64,000 bases of DNA from an uncultured Agrococcus sp. (GCF_945915485.1 NZ_CAMEFJ010000003.1:29270-93269); one strand, 5' to 3'; counted from the first letter of the stretch, positions 52,598 through 61,508 are shown. Notes: generated from the letters alone by a model not told the origin. Translations and numbers: made by a program.

Positions 52598-53470
52598 ATG
52601 AATACCGCTATTGAGGTGCATGGTCTCACGAAACGCTACGGGGGCAGCCCTGTCGTTGACGACGTTACGTTCTCGATCGAGCAGGGAGAGACGTTCGCCC
52701 TGCTCGGGCCGAACGGCGCCGGCAAATCGACCACGGTGGAGACGCTCGAGGGATACAGAAAACCGACCGTAGGGACCGTCCGGGTGCTCGGAACAGATCC
52801 ACTCAAGGCGGGCCTGGAATGGCGCAGCCGCGTCGGCGTTGTCGCGCAGTCGCTCGGTGCCGACACCACACTCACCGCGCGCGAACTTCTCACGCACGCG
52901 GAGCGGGTGTTCCCGAACGCACGGAGGGCCGACGACGTCCTGTCACAGCTAGGGCTCTTGAAACACGCCAGAAAACGGATCGGTCAGCTCTCCGGTGGTC
53001 AGAAGCGACGCGTCGATCTTGCGCTGGGCATAATCGGACGCCCTGAGGTGCTGTTCCTCGACGAGCCCACGACCGGCCTGGACCCGGAAGTGCGGCGACA
53101 GATGTGGGACATCGTTCGCGAACTGTCGGAGCACGGCACAACCGTGCTGCTGACGACGCACTATCTGGATGAGGCGGAACAGCTTGCCGATCGAGCCGGC
53201 GTCATCATCGCAGGCAAGGTCGTTGCGCTCGATTCGATTGCCAACATCGGCGGCGCGGATGCCCGGATGCCGGTCGTGCGCTGGCGGGATGGCGACCGGA
53301 ACCGCGAAGAACGAATCGAGCATCCCACCGAATTCGTCACGACCCTCTCTCGCAAGCACAGCGGCGAGATCCCCGGGCTGGAGATCATCCGTCCAACGCT
53401 CGAAGACATCTATCTCGGCATGCTCCGTGCCCATGGCACGGAGTCGACTCGCGAGGAGGCGGACGCATGA
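52598..53470 (+). CDS. ABC-2 type exporter ATP-binding protein
   Basis: 290 residues from ATG 52598. Walker A is GPNGAGKST, signature LSGGQKRR, Walker B VLFLDEPTTGLD and H-loop LTTHYLDEAEQL, all typical of DrrA/CcmA-like drug or lipid exporters. A C-terminal extension of about 70 residues ends in an EDIYL motif. It is coupled to the permease gene by a 4-bp overlap and followed by a NarL-type two-component system. Confidence 0.92.
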   Translation: MNTAIEVHGLTKRYGGSPVVDDVTFSIEQGETFALLGPNGAGKSTTVETLEGYRKPTVGTVRVLGTDPLKAGLEWRSRVGVVAQSLGADTTLTARELLTHAERVFPNARRADDVLSQLGLLKHARKRIGQLSGGQKRRVDLALGIIGRPEVLFLDEPTTGLDPEVRRQMWDIVRELSEHGTTVLLTTHYLDEAEQLADRAGVIIAGKVVALDSIANIGGADARMPVVRWRDGDRNREERIEHPTEFVTTLSRKHSGEIPGLEIIRPTLEDIYLGMLRAHGTESTREEADA

Positions 53471-54324
53471 CCGCACCGACAATCGACATCGCTCGCGCCG
53501 CGCCCATCAGCGGTCTCCCGGCAGGGCACACGATCCGTGTCGGCATCGACCGCATCCGGCTCGAGCTGCTGGAGTATGCGCGCCGCACGGACAATATGGT
53601 GTTCACCTTCGCGTTCCCCATCCTGCTGTTGTTCGTGTTCGCGAGCGCCTTCGGCAACATGGACCCGATCGTGACGCCGGACGGAGAGATCTCGGCCGGC
53701 GCGCTCATGCTGCCCGCGATGGTCTCGAGCGGCGTACTGCTCTCCGGTACGCAGAATCTCGGGATCGGCGTTGCAATCGAGAAGTGGGACGGGACGCTCC
53801 GACGGCTCTCGGCGATGCCGATACCCGTCACGAGCTACTTCATCGGCAAGTTCGGGCAGGTGCTCATCACGTCCCTCGTACAGACGATGGCGCTGCTCGC
53901 GGTCGGTGTTTTCGTGTTCGGCTTCGATCTTCCGCAGACCGCTGCTCAGTGGGGCGTGTTCGCCTGGGCGTACGCGCTGGGCCTAATCTGCTGCGCGATG
54001 CTCGGACTCGTTCTCGCGCAACTACCGCGGTCCGTGAATGCGGCCTCCGCCGTCGTGATCCCGATCGTGCTGGTGATCCAGTTCATCTCCGGCATCTACT
54101 TGACGATCACGATGCTGCCGGACTGGCTGATCCAGATTGCCAGCATCTTCCCCATCGCCTGGCTCGCGCATGCCATGCGGTTCGCCTTCCTGCCGGAGGC
54201 CGCGCGTTTCGTCGAGCTCGATCATGAATGGAATCTCGGGATGGCCGTCGGCATGCTCGCGATCTGGACGGTTGTCGGCGTCATCGTCGCAGCCATCACG
54301 TTCCGTTGGGTGAAGCGCAGCTGA
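53467..54324 (+). CDS. ABC-2 type exporter permease
   Basis: 285 residues with six helices and a large extracytoplasmic loop after the first. MVFTFAFPILLLFVFASAFG and the late NAASAVVIPIVLVIQFISGI helix are characteristic of DrrB-like ABC-2 permeases. With the ATPase it probably exports an antibiotic or lipid and may confer tolerance under control of the adjacent sensor pair. Confidence 0.9.
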   Translation: MTAPTIDIARAAPISGLPAGHTIRVGIDRIRLELLEYARRTDNMVFTFAFPILLLFVFASAFGNMDPIVTPDGEISAGALMLPAMVSSGVLLSGTQNLGIGVAIEKWDGTLRRLSAMPIPVTSYFIGKFGQVLITSLVQTMALLAVGVFVFGFDLPQTAAQWGVFAWAYALGLICCAMLGLVLAQLPRSVNAASAVVIPIVLVIQFISGIYLTITMLPDWLIQIASIFPIAWLAHAMRFAFLPEAARFVELDHEWNLGMAVGMLAIWTVVGVIVAAITFRWVKRS

Positions 54325-54372
54325 GCCCATCGATACGAGACACGGTGGCGGGATGCACGAGAGACTAGCCAC

Positions 54373-55560
54373 ATGAACGCGACAGCAACTCAAGCGCACA
54401 CGGATACGCGAGTGGGCAGCACGAAGCGGGTCGATGACGGCAGTACGATCTGGCACGTCGTCGTGCTGGTGCTGGCACCCGCAACGAGCGCGGTCGCCGT
54501 CTGGAACTTCGCGACGACCGTGCCGGAGCAGCCGCTGCGTGTGGTCGACTGGGTGCAGAGCGCCGCAGGGATCGCGCTGCCGTTGCTGATCGTCGGTGCA
54601 TGGCTCCTCGCACGGCCGCGCATCGATCGCACCGCCGTGCACACTGCACTCATGGCTTTCGCGACGCTCTGCGCGTTCGGAATGACCTGGTCGGACCCGG
54701 GGCTCACGGGCGCGTTGAGCTTCATAATGCCTTTGACGTGGCTGGCCTCGCCGGACGCCAAGCGCGCAATCATCTGGACGACCACGATCATGGTTTCCGC
54801 TGCCGCAGGGCTGTTAGCGGGCGGCGTCTTCGACCCGATGTCCGTGGTGTTCACTGCCGTATTCATCATTGCCCTGAGCTGCGGGATCGGTCTTTCGATT
54901 CAGAAACTGGAACAGCAGGTGCACGTGCGGCAGCGATTACTCGAGGAACTGCAGCAGAGTCAGGATGAAGTTGCTCTGCTGAGTGCTGAGACTGCGGCCA
55001 CGAAAGAGCGCGCTGCCGTCCTGCGGGACGTGCACGATGCGGTAACGCAGAACCTCACGGCGATTGTGATGCAGTCTCGCGTGCCGTCGCCGGACCCGCT
55101 GCTGATCGAGGACCTCGCCGAAGAGGCACTCGAGGAGACACGCGCACTGCTGTTGAAAGCGACACCTCGGCAGCTCGAGGAGGGCGTCGCGACCGCGATC
55201 ACGCGTCTCGCCGGCCGCTTCGAGCGGGAAACCGGCGTTGCTGTCGAATTGGATGTTCGCGGCGTCGGGCAGGATCTGGAGTCCGAGATCGTGTTGCTGC
55301 GAGTCGCACAGGAGGCCCTGGCCAATGTCCGGAAGCACTCCCGAGCGAGGAACGTACGGATCTCGCTGCACGCAACATCCGACGAGTGCGTCCTGCGCAT
55401 TGCAGACGACGGTGTTGGTTGCGACACCGAACGCACTGCCCGTGGGAACGGACTGCGGGGGATCAGCGATCGCGTTGCGGAATGCGCAGGGGAGTTCACT
55501 CTCGATGGCACCGACGGCACGGCGCTCACTGTGATCCTGCCGATGAGGGGGTCATCGTGA
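54373..55560 (+). CDS. NarL-type sensor histidine kinase
   Basis: 395 residues. Five to six N-terminal helices (about 25-170) lack an extracytoplasmic sensor domain, as in DesK/LiaS-type kinases. A coiled coil (LEQQVHVRQRLLEELQQSQ) leads to HisKA_3 with the phosphorylated His in LRDVHDAVTQNLTAI. HATPase motifs are ANVRKHSRA, ADDGVGCD and GNGLRGISDRV. It overlaps the response-regulator start by 3 bases. It probably senses envelope stress or the exporter's substrate. Confidence 0.92.
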   Translation: MNATATQAHTDTRVGSTKRVDDGSTIWHVVVLVLAPATSAVAVWNFATTVPEQPLRVVDWVQSAAGIALPLLIVGAWLLARPRIDRTAVHTALMAFATLCAFGMTWSDPGLTGALSFIMPLTWLASPDAKRAIIWTTTIMVSAAAGLLAGGVFDPMSVVFTAVFIIALSCGIGLSIQKLEQQVHVRQRLLEELQQSQDEVALLSAETAATKERAAVLRDVHDAVTQNLTAIVMQSRVPSPDPLLIEDLAEEALEETRALLLKATPRQLEEGVATAITRLAGRFERETGVAVELDVRGVGQDLESEIVLLRVAQEALANVRKHSRARNVRISLHATSDECVLRIADDGVGCDTERTARGNGLRGISDRVAECAGEFTLDGTDGTALTVILPMRGSS

Positions 55561-56177
55561 TCCAGCAGCTTCGAGTCGTCGTCGCGGACGACCATCCTGT
55601 CATTCTCGGCGGCCTCGTCGCGATGCTGGAGGGCGAATCGAGCATCCGCGTCGTGGCGACAGCGGCAGACGGTGCGACGCTCGTGCGCCGTGTTCGAGAA
55701 CACGCACCCGACGCCGTCGTGACAGATTTACGGATGCCCGGTACGAGTGGCGCAAACGCTATTCGACAGATCGGTCGCCTCCCCGACGCACCCGGAGTGC
55801 TCGTCCTGACTACGTACGACTCCCCCGGGGATGTCCTGTCGGCATTCGAAGCGGGCGCGAGCGGATACCTGCTCAAGGCCGCCCAGCCCCGCGAGATCCT
55901 CTCGGCCGTGCACGCCGTCGCACGCGGCGAACGAGCGGTTTCGCCCGGTGTCGCGAAGCGACTCGCGGAAACGGACGACTACCAAGCGCTGACCGCCCGT
56001 GAGCTTCAGGTACTGCAACTCATGCGCTCCGGCGGCACGAACGCCGCGATCGGCGCAGAACTCGGCATCGGCGCCGCCACGGTGAAAACGTATGTGCAGC
56101 GCATTTTCGACAAACTCAAGGTACGAGACCGCACGAGCGCGGTCGCTGAGGGGATTCGTCAGGGTCTCCTGCTCTGA
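55557..56177 (+). CDS. LuxR/NarL-type response regulator
   Basis: 206 residues from GTG 55557. The receiver domain begins VVVADDHPVILGGLV. The phosphoacceptor is in DAVVTDLRMPGTSG, and LTTYDSPGD and YLLKAAQP complete the site. The C-terminal HTH_LuxR reads LTARELQVLQLMRSGGTNAAIGAELGIGAATVKTYVQRIFDKL. It pairs with the overlapping kinase and probably activates the ABC-2 exporter genes upstream. Confidence 0.93.
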   Translation: MIQQLRVVVADDHPVILGGLVAMLEGESSIRVVATAADGATLVRRVREHAPDAVVTDLRMPGTSGANAIRQIGRLPDAPGVLVLTTYDSPGDVLSAFEAGASGYLLKAAQPREILSAVHAVARGERAVSPGVAKRLAETDDYQALTARELQVLQLMRSGGTNAAIGAELGIGAATVKTYVQRIFDKLKVRDRTSAVAEGIRQGLLL

Positions 56178-56425
56178 CCCGATCGTCGATGAGAATATTG
56201 ACCCCGCGACCTCACCCCCATGGATAAAGGCCGCGGGGCCAGACTCAGACCCTCAGAAGAGAGCCCGGCGGCGGCGCAGCGTCCCAGTAGCCGGGCCGCC
56301 GTTGAGATCATTATGATCACGCTCCGCTGAAAGAGACCCGAGTTGAGCCAAGTATTCAGCTATGAACCTCACCCCTCCCTGAGAGAGGTGGAGCGTCGGT
56401 ACCAAAACGTATCGAGCGGATGACC
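56178..56425. other. Structured intergenic region between convergent genes
   Basis: 248 bases without a convincing ORF. Three hairpins stand out: CCCCGCG with CGCGGGG (about 56203-56239), a GC-rich one within CCCGGCGGCGGCGC and GTAGCCGGGCCGCC (about 56266-56303), and CACCCCTCCCTGAGAGAGGTG (about 56373-56393), which suits a murB terminator on the minus strand. The first two could terminate the response-regulator gene. A small RNA is possible but unsupported. Confidence 0.45.
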
Positions 56426-57475
56426 TTACAGTTCGAGGGCGACCAGCACCGGCTCGTTCACGAGATACACACCGAAGGCGTTTTCGACTCTTGCCTGCAC
56501 GAAGCGAGCGAGTTCGGCTATCTCTTCTCCCGTCGCACCACCGGTGTTCGTGATCGCGAGCGTGTGCTTCGACGAGATCGCCGCGCGAGAGTGGCCCAGC
56601 GAGAATCCACGGCCGATACCCGCGTTCTCGATCAGCCATGCTGCGCTCAGCTTGACGGTTTCGACACGCTCTCCCGAATCGAGAGTGACGGGATCCGCGG
56701 CGAATCGGGGGGCTGATTCCGGGAAATCTCTCGCGAACTTGGTCGACACGATCGGGTTGGTGAAGAATGACCCCGCGGATACGGAATCCGGGTCCTCCGA
56801 CAGCACCATGCCCTTCGATGCTCGAAGCTGCAGCACCGCCTCCCGCACCTCGGTGAGCGGACGGCGGTCGCCCAGTTCGGCATCCAGCGCGCCCGCAAGC
56901 TGCTCATAGGCAATTGGCTGCGACTCTGGGCTCTCGGCCAATCGCAGTTCAACGGCGAGCACAAGGCCCCGCAGTTCACGCCCTTTGATCTTGCTGTAGC
57001 GGTATGCGAGCCCCAATTCGTCACGTTCAAGGCGTCTTGTCTGCAGTGTCTCCGCGTCGAAGAAGTCGATCGCGACGAGCACGGAGGCGAGCTCCTGCCC
57101 GTAGGCACCGATGTTCTGAATCGGAGCGGCTCCCACGGACCCGGGGATGCCCGACATCGCCTCTATGCCCGACCAGCCGTTATCGACGGCTACTGCGACG
57201 AGCGAGTCCCAGTCTTCGCCGGCCTGCACGCGCAGCGTTACTGCACCGTCATCGTCGGATCGAGTCTCGATGCCTCGCGTGCGCATCAGGAGCGCGGAGC
57301 CGGAATAGCCTTCGTCGCTGGCAACCGTGTTGCTGCCGCCTCCGAGCACGACGAACTCCTCGTCACTCCGGATGAGCCGCTCGTAGGCTTCCTTCGCTTC
57401 GGTCGCTGTCGTTGCTTCGATTGCGTCGGCGATGCTGCCACCGACCCGCATCGTCGTGAGTTCGGAGAACTTCAT
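56426..57475 (-). CDS. murB: UDP-N-acetylmuramate dehydrogenase MurB
   Basis: 349 residues. The FAD-binding part has VVLGGGSNTVASDEGYSG and SGIEAMSGIPGSVGAAPIQNIGAYGQE. The MurB C-terminal domain shows the catalytic Ser in SAGSFFTNPIV and Glu near the end, with Tyr in YRYSKIKGRE. It reduces UDP-GlcNAc-enolpyruvate to UDP-MurNAc with NADPH for peptidoglycan synthesis. It overlaps the upstream MaoC gene by 4 bp. Confidence 0.95.
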   Translation of the reverse strand: MKFSELTTMRVGGSIADAIEATTATEAKEAYERLIRSDEEFVVLGGGSNTVASDEGYSGSALLMRTRGIETRSDDDGAVTLRVQAGEDWDSLVAVAVDNGWSGIEAMSGIPGSVGAAPIQNIGAYGQELASVLVAIDFFDAETLQTRRLERDELGLAYRYSKIKGRELRGLVLAVELRLAESPESQPIAYEQLAGALDAELGDRRPLTEVREAVLQLRASKGMVLSEDPDSVSAGSFFTNPIVSTKFARDFPESAPRFAADPVTLDSGERVETVKLSAAWLIENAGIGRGFSLGHSRAAISSKHTLAITNTGGATGEEIAELARFVQARVENAFGVYLVNEPVLVALEL

Positions 57476-57882
57476 GCGACGCTGACGACGACTTGCGCTT
57501 TCGCGAGCACGGCCCTGCCGTCAACCGTGACCTGCAGATCGATTCGCCAGGTGCCATCACCGAGGTCCTTCGCCGCAGTCGCCGCAACGTGCAGATCGGC
57601 ACCGGCTTCCGCATCCACGACGACGGGGCGCGTGAATCGCACGCGGTAGTCGACGATGCGGCTCGGGTCGCCGAAGTGGTCGATGACGGGCTGGACGGCG
57701 GCCCCCATCGTGAGCATTCCGTGCGCGAGGACGCCGGGCAGGCCGACCTGTTCGGCGATGTCGTCACGGTAATGAATGGAGTTGAAGTCGCCTGAGGCAC
57801 CCGCATAGCGCACGAGCGAGTCTCGAGTGAAGTGCACATCACGTTCGGCGATCAGCTCGCCCTCAGTGAGTTCGAAAGTCAT
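57472..57882 (-). CDS. MaoC-like dehydratase (HadB-like)
   Basis: 136 residues with a hot-dog fold. The hydratase motif AGASGDFNSIHYRDDIAEQVGLPGVLAHGMLTM carries the catalytic Asp and His. It overlaps both neighbours by 4 bp, the HadA-like gene upstream and murB downstream. In mycobacteria the equivalent pair dehydrates 3-hydroxyacyl-ACP in mycolic acid synthesis. In a family without mycolates its substrate is unclear. Confidence 0.88.
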   Translation of the reverse strand: MTFELTEGELIAERDVHFTRDSLVRYAGASGDFNSIHYRDDIAEQVGLPGVLAHGMLTMGAAVQPVIDHFGDPSRIVDYRVRFTRPVVVDAEAGADLHVAATAAKDLGDGTWRIDLQVTVDGRAVLAKAQVVVSVA

Positions 57883-58325
57883 TCGTCGCCTCCCACCACG
57901 AGTGTCGCGTACGAAGTGGCGACGAGGACGCCTGCCGCGTCAAGAATGTCGGCCTCGGTGCTGACCATGGCGTTGCCGCCGAGCGGCCGTACGGTTGCGA
58001 CTCTGAACTTCACGGTGAGCTCGTCCCCCGCGAGAATGGGGCGCACGATGTTGAACCGCTGGTCACCGTGTACGACCCTGTGCAGTTCGATGCCTGCGGA
58101 GTCATCGGCAAGGAGCTGGTCGAGGCCCCGCTGCTGCACGACGATCGTGAACGTCGGCGGCGCGACGAGATCGTCGTAGCCCGCTGCTGTCGCGGCGTCG
58201 ACATTGAAGTGGACGGGGTTCGACGCTTGCACCGCCCCCGCGAACTCGCGAATCTTTTCGCGCCCAACAAGGTACGGCTCCGTTGGCGGGTACTCTTTGC
58301 CCGCCAGCTCTGTGTTCACACTCAC
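57879..58325 (-). CDS. MaoC-like dehydratase subunit (HadA-like, FAS1-type N-terminal hot dog)
   Basis: 148 residues of the MaoC_dehydrat_N family: YLVGREKIREFAGAVQASNPVHFNVDAATAAGYDDLVAPPTFTIVV. It lacks the full Asp-His hydratase pair and would support the HadB-like partner in a heterodimer. It is the first gene of a coupled hadA-hadB-murB cluster that is conserved across many actinobacteria. Confidence 0.86.
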   Translation of the reverse strand: MSVNTELAGKEYPPTEPYLVGREKIREFAGAVQASNPVHFNVDAATAAGYDDLVAPPTFTIVVQQRGLDQLLADDSAGIELHRVVHGDQRFNIVRPILAGDELTVKFRVATVRPLGGNAMVSTEADILDAAGVLVATSYATLVVGGDE

Positions 58326-58350
58326 GGCATCCAGTCTAGGCGGTGACCGG

Positions 58351-58656
58351 TCACAGAGTTCGGTTCAGGGGATCCTGTTCCCAGGTCAGCAGCTTGGCGC
58401 GCCTGGTCTGTATCTTTCGGAACCAGAACACGAACGCGATGTTCAACAACACATAGCCGAGCAGCACGTAGGCGATCATCTCGTTGCCGTCGGCGAAGAA
58501 CCACACCGCGAGGCCAAGGAGAATCGCGTCGGCCACCAGGAAAGCAAGGGTCATAATGTTGATGACGCGGGCTCGCTCCGGCGGGATCCGCACATTGCGG
58601 AGGTCCTGTTCGGTCGGCTGGCGGCTGCTGTCCTGGTCGTAAACGGGATCGGTCAC
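58351..58656 (-). CDS. Small membrane protein
   Basis: 101 residues from GTG 58656. A polar N-terminus (to about 28) is followed by two helices (33-52 and 60-82) and a basic tail (RKIQTRRAKLL). It lies just upstream of the hadA-like gene, 25 bp away, in the same direction. No function is known to me. Confidence 0.7.
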   Translation of the reverse strand: MTDPVYDQDSSRQPTEQDLRNVRIPPERARVINIMTLAFLVADAILLGLAVWFFADGNEMIAYVLLGYVLLNIAFVFWFRKIQTRRAKLLTWEQDPLNRTL

Positions 58657-58959
58657 TGTGGTTCCTTACTCGTTGCTGCGCCAGCTACGCCGGCGGGGCA
58701 CGGTCGCCTAGACCTGAGGATAACGCACAGGAACCCGCCGCGACGCCCCCAAATCTGGGTACACGAATTCCCAATCGACACTTTCCTCTTCCCGCTCCCC
58801 TTCTCGCGCTGTGCCCTTTCTCGGGCAATACGCGCAGGCAAGACAAGTGGATGACTTCTCGTATAGACCGAGAAAAGGAACGGGAATCGGCGTGAACCAA
58901 TAGGCCCGCTCACGAGACGCTGGCGACGCCCCGAGGCTTCGTACTGCTGGCTGACGACC
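58657..58959. other. Intergenic region with a short palindrome
   Basis: No ORF here looks real. TTCTCG-TATAGAC-CGAGAA (58856-58874) is a perfect 6-bp inverted repeat. With its flanks it reads ACTTCTCG...CCGAGAAA, close to the ends of the REP-like elements, and may be a shortened relative. Confidence 0.4.
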
Positions 58960-59877
58960 CTAGTAACCTCGCGCGGGGTTTACGACACCGGCTAGGTCCG
59001 CTCCTCGGTGACGACGGGCGATGTTGTCGACGAAACGGTCTCCGAGCAGTTGCGTGACCTGCTCAACCGTATCCGCGGTGTGCGGTGTGATCAGGGCACG
59101 CGGTTCGCTCCACAGCGGATGGCCGTCCGGAAGCGGCTCCGGATCGGTAACATCGAGGCCCGCTCCAGCGATTTCCTGATCCGCGAGCGCCGCAACCAGC
59201 GCGTCGGTGTCGATAACGGGGCCACGAGAGATGTTGACGACGACGGCCGACTTCGGCAGTGCTCGCAGCGCCTCCGCGTTCACGATCGCTCGTGTTTCGT
59301 CATTCAGCGCAGACGCCAGGAACAGCACATCCGTCGTGGGCAGCAACGACGCGAACTCCCCGGTCTGCACCGTGCGGTCGGCGCCCGGAACAGCGGCCGG
59401 TGCGTGCCGGACGGCAGTGATCTCACAGCCGAAGGGAGCGATGAGTCGCGCATACTCCTCGGCGATGCCGCCGCCTCCCAGAATCGTGACGCGCTTGCCG
59501 TAGAGCATTTCACCGGTCTGCACGGAATCCCACTCGGATGCCCGAGCACGCCGATGCAGATCGTTCAGGAGCGCAAGGGTCAGCGCGAGTCCGTGCTGGG
59601 CTACCGGCTTCGAGTACGCGCCTTTCGCGCTGGCGAAGGCGATGTCCGTGCGCTCGCGAATGATGTGCAGGAACTTGTCGACACCTGCCAGCGGCAGCTG
59701 TACCCACTCGATCGTGTTGTGCTCGGCAAGCAGCTCCTCCAGGTGCTGGATACCCGTGAACGGCGGTACGAAGACGCCCGTCGGGTTGTCACCGTCTCCG
59801 GCGATCGTTGCTCCTGCTTCCTTCGCGAGCTGCGCGAAGTGTTCATCGTGCGGGCGAATAGCGATGATCTCGCTCAC
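58960..59877 (-). CDS. D-isomer specific 2-hydroxyacid dehydrogenase
   Basis: 305 residues. The catalytic N-terminal domain is short. The NAD-binding domain has GKRVTILGGGGIAEEYARLIAPFG, then VVNISRGPVIDTDALVAAL with the substrate-binding Arg, LDVTDPEPLPDGHPLW and ITPHTADT with the catalytic His. It is related to phosphoglycerate/glyoxylate reductases. The dinucleotide motif GGGGIA keeps three glycines. The substrate is unknown and the gene stands alone. Confidence 0.88.
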   Translation of the reverse strand: MSEIIAIRPHDEHFAQLAKEAGATIAGDGDNPTGVFVPPFTGIQHLEELLAEHNTIEWVQLPLAGVDKFLHIIRERTDIAFASAKGAYSKPVAQHGLALTLALLNDLHRRARASEWDSVQTGEMLYGKRVTILGGGGIAEEYARLIAPFGCEITAVRHAPAAVPGADRTVQTGEFASLLPTTDVLFLASALNDETRAIVNAEALRALPKSAVVVNISRGPVIDTDALVAALADQEIAGAGLDVTDPEPLPDGHPLWSEPRALITPHTADTVEQVTQLLGDRFVDNIARRHRGADLAGVVNPARGY

Positions 59878-59993
59878 GGTGCCTCCTGGCGGGCGTAGCC
59901 CGGCGTCGTGACCTAAAGGGATGCTTCCACGCTACCCGCCCGCAGGCACAGTCGAGGGCAACCCGTAACAATTCGTACCGGGCACCGCGAAAC

Positions 59994-60434
59994 TCAGGCC
60001 CCGACGACTCCCGCCAAGCGGTCGATGGATGCGCGCAGATTCGCCTCGGTGGTCGCTCGAGCTCGCCACAATCGCGTCTCGTCCTGCAGTTCGGTCCAGT
60101 CGTAGGTGTGCGTCACGAGTGTTCCGTCATCGGTCGGCTCAAGCTCCCATCGCCATAGGTGCCCGAGCGGCTCGGCGCCTTCCGGCGCCGGCAACCACGC
60201 GATACGGCGACCCGCTTCGAACTCCACGACGTGGTTGTCGCGCACTTGCCCCATCGTGAGCGTCACAGTGAATACGTCGCCGACGGCGCGGACGCGCTGC
60301 CCTTCTTCCGCTGCCAGGAGGTTCTCATTGCCATCCCATGCCGGCTGCAGAGCGGGGTCGGCGATCCACTCGAACAGGGTCTCGGCGGTTGCCGCGATCA
60401 CTGTGCTGGCTGAAACTAATCGATGTTCGGCCAT
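59994..60434 (-). CDS. SRPBCC (START-like) family protein
   Basis: 146 residues from ATG 60434. It follows the polyketide cyclase/START-like pattern: STVIAATAETLFEWIADPALQPAWDGNE at the start, a central beta sheet (VVEFEAGRRIAWLP; GHLWRWELEPTDDGTLVTHTYDW) and a long C-terminal helix (ATTEANLRASIDRLAGVV). Members bind hydrophobic ligands or act on them. The ligand is unknown here. Confidence 0.85.
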   Translation of the reverse strand: MAEHRLVSASTVIAATAETLFEWIADPALQPAWDGNENLLAAEEGQRVRAVGDVFTVTLTMGQVRDNHVVEFEAGRRIAWLPAPEGAEPLGHLWRWELEPTDDGTLVTHTYDWTELQDETRLWRARATTEANLRASIDRLAGVVGA

Positions 60435-60489
60435 AGCCGTCCTCTTCCTCGGTGTCTCACCAGCGTAGCGAGGAGCGCCCGGGCGCTCT

Positions 60490-61116
60490 TCACCTGCCGG
60501 GAGGCTGCTGGCTCGGCGGGTGGTCGGGCTGCGCAAACCGCTCTTGGCGTGGGTCACGATACTGATACGGGTCATCGTCTCCCCCGTGGTGGTGGAATCT
60601 TTCGCGGTGGAATCTTTCGCGGTGGAATCTCTCGTCGGACTGCGTCACGTGCCTCGTCCCCTGCCGTTTGAACACGCGGATGTCATCGCCCCATATCGTG
60701 TCGATCGTGCCTCCGCCCGCCGAGAACAGGCTCGCAAGCAACAAGACGACGAGCGCGGGGAGGAACACAACGCCCCAGTAGCGCATCCAGCCTCGGAATC
60801 CGCCGACGTGCCTGCCGTCGCGGGTACGCCGCGACTTGCAACCGGTGAGCAACTGGCCAACGCCAGCACCCCAACCGTAAAGCAGGCCCAGCAGCATGGA
60901 CGTCACGGCGAGGCTCGCTGCTCCGAATCCCGTTCCGACCGCGACCGCATCGGATGGGATGGCCTGCGTCGAGCCGCAGACCGCCGCAACCGTCGCACTC
61001 AGTATCAGCGCGATCGCGGCATCGATGATGCGCGCACACCAACGCTGCAGGGCACTCGCGGGCGAATACATGACGCCCCGGTACGCGATGCTCTGCCTGC
61101 CCGTATTGTCTTTCAC
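60490..61116 (-). CDS. RDD family membrane protein with a His/Arg-rich repeat tail
   Basis: 208 residues from GTG 61116; MYSPAS at residue 16 is an alternative start. The RDD domain (ALQRWCARIIDAAIALIL, about 22-40) is followed by three further helices up to about 132. The cytoplasmic tail contains RFHRERFHRERFHHHGGDDD, encoded by a 15-bp tandem repeat at 60590-60634, and ends Pro/Gln-rich. Transport or osmotic roles have been suggested for RDD proteins. The His-rich tail could bind metal. Confidence 0.75.
   Translation of the reverse strand: MKDNTGRQSIAYRGVMYSPASALQRWCARIIDAAIALILSATVAAVCGSTQAIPSDAVAVGTGFGAASLAVTSMLLGLLYGWGAGVGQLLTGCKSRRTRDGRHVGGFRGWMRYWGVVFLPALVVLLLASLFSAGGGTIDTIWGDDIRVFKRQGTRHVTQSDERFHRERFHRERFHHHGGDDDPYQYRDPRQERFAQPDHPPSQQPPGR
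60590..60634 (-). repeat. 15-bp in-frame tandem repeat in the RDD gene
   Basis: GTGGAATCTTTCGCG is repeated 2.7 times. It is in frame (5 codons per unit) and encodes the repeated pentapeptide H-R-E-R-F. Copy number may vary between strains. Confidence 0.75.
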
Positions 61117-61190
61117 AGGGGCGAGACTAGGTCATGAGCATGTGGCTTTACTGAAGAGCGTCTGCGCAGTCGGCATCCCGACGAGGACCG

Positions 61191-61508
61191 TCAGTGATGA
61201 CTCCTGTGCCGATTGGCGCGAATGAGCTTCAACAGCAGCCACAGTGCGATCAGGACCAGAACTGCTGCAACACCGAACCCGACGCCCGTGAAGACGGGGT
61301 CGCCATTCACGACTCCGAACACTCCCGTGCTGAGAAACAGGATGAACGGGATGCCGAACCCCAGATACAGCAGTGAAACGCTTGTTTCCGATTTCGGCGA
61401 ATTATCGTCCTCAGCCTCGGGATCAGCGGCGACGCGGGAAGCCACGCCTTCTGGATCCTCGGGTTGGGCGATCGCACGCTCATCTTCGTGATCATTACGC
61501 ATGGTCAT
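61191..61508 (-). CDS. Small membrane protein
   Basis: 105 residues from ATG 61508, with AAGGAGG nine bases upstream. An acidic N-terminus (to about 40) is followed by two helices (45-65 and 72-95) and a basic His-rich end. Function unknown. It is the last clearly chromosomal gene before the repeat array and integrated element. Confidence 0.65.
   Translation of the reverse strand: MTMRNDHEDERAIAQPEDPEGVASRVAADPEAEDDNSPKSETSVSLLYLGFGIPFILFLSTGVFGVVNGDPVFTGVGFGVAAVLVLIALWLLLKLIRANRHRSHH

Noticed and set aside
58653..58913. 86-codon minus-strand ORF between the small membrane protein and the dehydrogenase
   Set aside because: No ribosome-binding site, no domain, and an overlapping alternative frame of similar length; treated as intergenic.
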